In this document: positions 61,217-64,000 of the stretch, piece by piece
Layout of the letters: every line of letters begins with the position of its first letter
How positions within the stretch are numbered: position 1 is the stretch's first letter
Origin: Pycnopodia helianthoides
Taxonomy: Eukaryota > Echinodermata > Asteroidea > Forcipulatida > Asteriidae
NCBI GenBank assembly: GCA_032158295.1
Contig: CM063252.1
Coordinates: 13,703,164 to 13,767,163 of the forward strand
DNA length: 64,000 nt
Direction: 5' to 3'
The notes under the pieces: generated by a model
Database searches by the model: none
What the model saw: only the letters and a program-made list of their open reading frames with translations
Told to the model about the DNA's origin: nothing
Position numbers and translations under genes: made by a program

Positions 61217-61528
61217 TTAAAGGAACATTACAGAATTGGTTTTTGGTAACAAAACAGTTGCTGGCAGTGTAAGCATTTTATGTAATCCAACATATACATA
61301 AACTGACAAACCTGTAGAAGTAAACCTGTAAAACGCTCACTGAGCGATAAACTCCAATCGGAAATTAGTTTATTCATTTCTCATCAAATATGGCATTTCA
61401 GACAGAAATATTTCAAGGGATGTTTTCTACTATCATCATCATTAGATCGTGTAAGTTTTATGTAAATCTGTGATCAAAAGGTATATTTTACAAGTTTTTT
61501 TCTTACCAAATCTGTAATGTTCCTTTAA
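61217..61528. mobile_element. TTAA-flanked MITE, family 2, copy 3 (inverted)
   Basis: The element 61221-61524 (304 bases) lies between TTAA at 61217 and TTAA at 61525. Ends are AGGAACATTACAGAATTGG and the reverse complement of AGGAACATTACAGATTTGG. Its interior (CATCAAATATGGCATTTCAG and neighbours) is the reverse complement of 24104-24451, so the element sits in the opposite orientation close to the 3' end of gene D. Confidence 0.85.
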
Positions 61529-61557
61529 AAAATCCCTCAAAACAATCAAAAACCGTT

Positions 61558-61577
61558 TTTTTTTTTTTTTTTTTTTA
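61558..61577. repeat. poly-T tract next to gene D stop
   Basis: About 19 T, 21 bases downstream (in gene sense, poly-A) of the gene D stop codon. Confidence 0.8.
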
Positions 61578-61597
61578 AAGAAAGCAGCTTTTGTATT

Positions 61598-63537
61598 TTA
61601 GTAGCAACTGATAGGTTCGAAACGCAGGCACATATTATTCTCTCCATCAGTCCCCCACCAGGGATCTATGCTGATGAATCTTGATCGGATCATTCTCTGT
61701 GCTGTGGTCTGGACAGAGACCAACACATCGTGACCATCAGATGTCCGTTCAGATCGATAGTGCTGGATTAGCAATAAGGAGACAAAATAAATGTTTCTGT
61801 TGTAAAAGTTTTGGATATCGGGGAATACATTTTTTGCTGGACAAGCAGCAACTCAAAGGAGTATGAGGAGGTCTTCTATGGAATCTTGTTGCGGATTGCC
61901 GTGGTTATTAACAATGTATGAACATGACATTCCCACCTCGAACTGGAGAAACGGGAACATGGGTAAACTTTAATAAACAACAGCTTAGACGTTTTTTTCT
62001 TTCTAAGTAAATTACACAAAAAACTACCATCTCATAATTACCTTTAATGACCCGTCTGCGTCCCTCATCCACGTCCATGTGTTTCCATCATTGCTATACT
62101 TCAGACCAAATATCGTCACGCGTTTGTCTGATTCGTAACGGCCCTGGATGATCAGGCCGTAGATGTCCACAGTGTGACCAAAATCCACCTGAATCCATGT
62201 TTCTTTTTTTGTCTTATCCCCACACCAGGAACCTGTTAGAACCGACAGGTTTTGTTTATTTTCCTGATAAGTCATCAATTTTACACTCGGGTGACTTTAA
62301 ATCACTAACAATTCTAAACAAGCAGAAACACAATCACAAAAAGACCGCAACAATAATCCTGGGCACTTATAATTATATTATTTTACTGACGTAGTACCAT
62401 TCTACCTGATAACTAGGAATGAAACATAGGAAACGACATTATTTCGTTTTGAGCATGATGTTTGACTGTTGTTTACCTAACCTAAAACAGACTGAAAGTA
62501 TTATCGGTCATACGTTTTCAATCCTATGGTGGTTGACAAACACTGTACTGCCCTCATGTTTGTGCAACTAATTGGACGACACGCAAGATATACTTGTCAG
62601 TTTATCTCATAAAGCAAATTCATAGTTGATAAAGTTTGAATATAGTCAAGCAGATTGTTATTACCTGCGTTAACATTGAAACCACTTTGCGTAGGTTATT
62701 CACGGATTTTTTGTGAAAAAGGATACGCTTACCCTGGCTGTTCAACTTAGCTAGTGCTGGTCCGTAGTTTGCGTGGTCGTCGTTCAAGGTGTTCATTGCA
62801 GTAATCTGATGGTCGGCGATGGCGCCGCTTTCCATACCGAGGCGAGTCATGTTGCAAACTGGTTCAAAAATAGTAAAATAACAAACACAACTAATAACAG
62901 CTATGAAAGAAAAGAAGCAATAGGCAATTCCTCCTAAGACACTGCTGTATGCTTTGAATTACTAGACTGCGCTGGACGTAGTGTTTACGCTTTTCATCTT
63001 GTCAAGAAATTGCTGGCAGAAGCCGCGCTCGTATTGGAATCTTTTGTGAAGTGGTAATTGACAACGAGGCAATAACTTACTGTCACATAAGTTAGAACTT
63101 TTCCGATAAATGTGTTTGATTTTCCATTATTGAAAAAAATAAGATAAAGATGTTAAGAAGTTAAAACATTTTGTTTGTCCTAACTTAAGATAATAAGTAT
63201 TTGGTCCGAGCCGTAAAATGAACATGGTGATTTTTTCAAACCAGAAATGTGCTTCTTGAATTCCTTTTTATTAGTGAACAATGATTTTCTTACAAACCTG
63301 TGACAGTGACTAGGAGTTTACATTGTACAGGGTAACCAGCAGCATCCCGCGCCTTACACGTGACTGTGGTGGTACTCACTTTGAAGAAGGCACCTGATAC
63401 GACAGTCCTCCCTTCGTCATCGTCAGTGCATGTGGTTTGGTACTTCCATCCACATACCTCAAACCACTGAACTGAAGTACGAGCATTGCTGTCGTTGGTT
63501 AAGCCGAACACACCTTGGGAAAAGTACACTGTAGGAC
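61598..63537 (-). CDS. gene D: PAN-HYR-F5/8C paralogue, 5' exons outside the window
   Basis: Visible exons: 63537-63298 (HYR), 62858-62733, 62232-62042 and 61762-61598 (F5/8C); 240 codons including the stop, all in frame. The signal peptide/PAN and linker exons are expected beyond 64000. F5/8C is well kept (LGMESGAIADHQITA, GPALAKLNSQG, WIQVDFGHTVDIYG, RSRFISIDPWWGT, end FEPISCY). The HYR exon is unusual: the first cysteine motif KCPQ is replaced by YFSQ, a stretch equivalent to ASDQDG is deleted, and a new cysteine appears in FEVCGWKY. Its acceptor is the AAG next to GGTCCTACAG, as inferred for C. The last intron is only 279 bases because it lacks the insertion shared by A, B and C. D is the most divergent copy but appears functional. 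Confidence 0.8.
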
Positions 63538-63763
63538 CTTTAGTTTCGAGTATGAATTATAAAGAACATTTAAATAAATGTTAATGTTGTCGATATTAGC
63601 TATAATTCCAGTCTTTATCACCGATGTCCTACAAATTGCTACGGCGTTTGATTTTTAAAATATTTTTGTTGAAGGTTTATCCGACCTGATATTAATGTTT
63701 TTTTAAACTGCCGGATTCTGTTTATTCTTAATTCTTGATTTTGAGCACACATCTTTATTTTCT

Positions 63764-63939
63764 GGTACCCAACCGCATCTGACGTCATACTCGTGACTGT
63801 CGCGATTTCCCTTCCAAAATATTTTCCCCAAATATCCTTCATTTATTTTCATATGACACATACATTCAATACAGTAGCGGATCGCTGGTGAGCCAAAAGC
63901 CCGTTGAGGGCAGTGCACCGAAAGACCTTGCGTATCGGA
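63764..63939 (-). pseudogene. dead second HYR exon in gene D
   Basis: The best kept of the four relics. Minus-strand reading gives SDTQGLSVHCPQRAFGSP aligned with the live start (TQGPTVKCPQGVFGLT in A), and after a frame change ATVTSMTSDAVGYQ aligned with VTCKARDAAGYP. The middle of the domain is shortened and the VTC cysteine is serine. The frame change and lost cysteine show that it cannot form a normal HYR domain. Confidence 0.7.
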
Positions 63940-64000
63940 CTTTGTTGTTTGGGCTTGAGTAATGAATGTTTAAGGGAATCAATGTGTGGTGAAGAGGTTT

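Overview
The window looks like animal genomic DNA, most likely from an echinoderm and perhaps a sea star. Coding sequence is sparse and broken by GT-AG introns, the background is AT-rich and full of short non-autonomous transposons, and the only clear genes combine domains (PAN/apple, HYR, F5/8-type C) that echinoderms use heavily in secreted proteins. The sea-star suggestion rests on my memory that repeats ending in AGGAACACGTTGCC are common in asteroid genomes; it was not tested.

The core of the window is a tandem array of four minus-strand paralogues, called A, B, C and D from left to right (A 10970-16743, B 28301-33574, C 46306-51712, D 61598-63537, with its 5' end beyond the window). A, B and C each have six coding exons: a signal peptide plus PAN-like domain, a 61-base Ser/Thr-rich linker exon, one HYR exon, and three exons making a single F5/8-type C (discoidin) domain that ends the protein. 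All reading frames and splice phases (0,1,1,1,0) are intact, giving secreted proteins of about 400 residues. Function is not known from sequence; an extracellular adhesion, lectin-like or recognition role is the reasonable inference.

Between the genes lies a repeated 'spacer' of 9-10 kb (about 16.7-26.2 kb and 33.6-42.2 kb) that appears to hold no long gene. The spacers hold long inverted repeats, palindromes, TTAA-flanked MITEs and old dispersed repeats. Degenerate spacer copies also occur at about 4.1-8.9 kb and 57.2-59.5 kb, so the array probably continues to the left of the window. Copies A/B share the spacer and B/C share most of the gene-body introns, as expected for a tandem duplication of about 17-18 kb with its junction in or near the first coding exon.

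The most interesting signals are evolutionary. (1) The first F5/8C exon of B is almost identical to that of A, although the introns on both sides of it match C, which suggests exon-confined exchange. (2) The last exon differs between B and C at 16 bases, 15 of them amino-acid changing, while flanking non-coding DNA is more alike. (3) Every paralogue carries a dead second HYR exon in the same intron. (4) B keeps a broken partial copy of an F5/8C exon. Together these look like a diversifying family of secreted recognition proteins.

Other content: a lone plus-strand coding exon candidate at 5390-5552, several TTAA-targeting MITE families (two with empty sites visible in paralogous DNA), a tRNA-derived SINE at about 59.5-59.8 kb, minisatellite-like G/C-rich repeats at 2.5-4.1 kb, and simple repeats.
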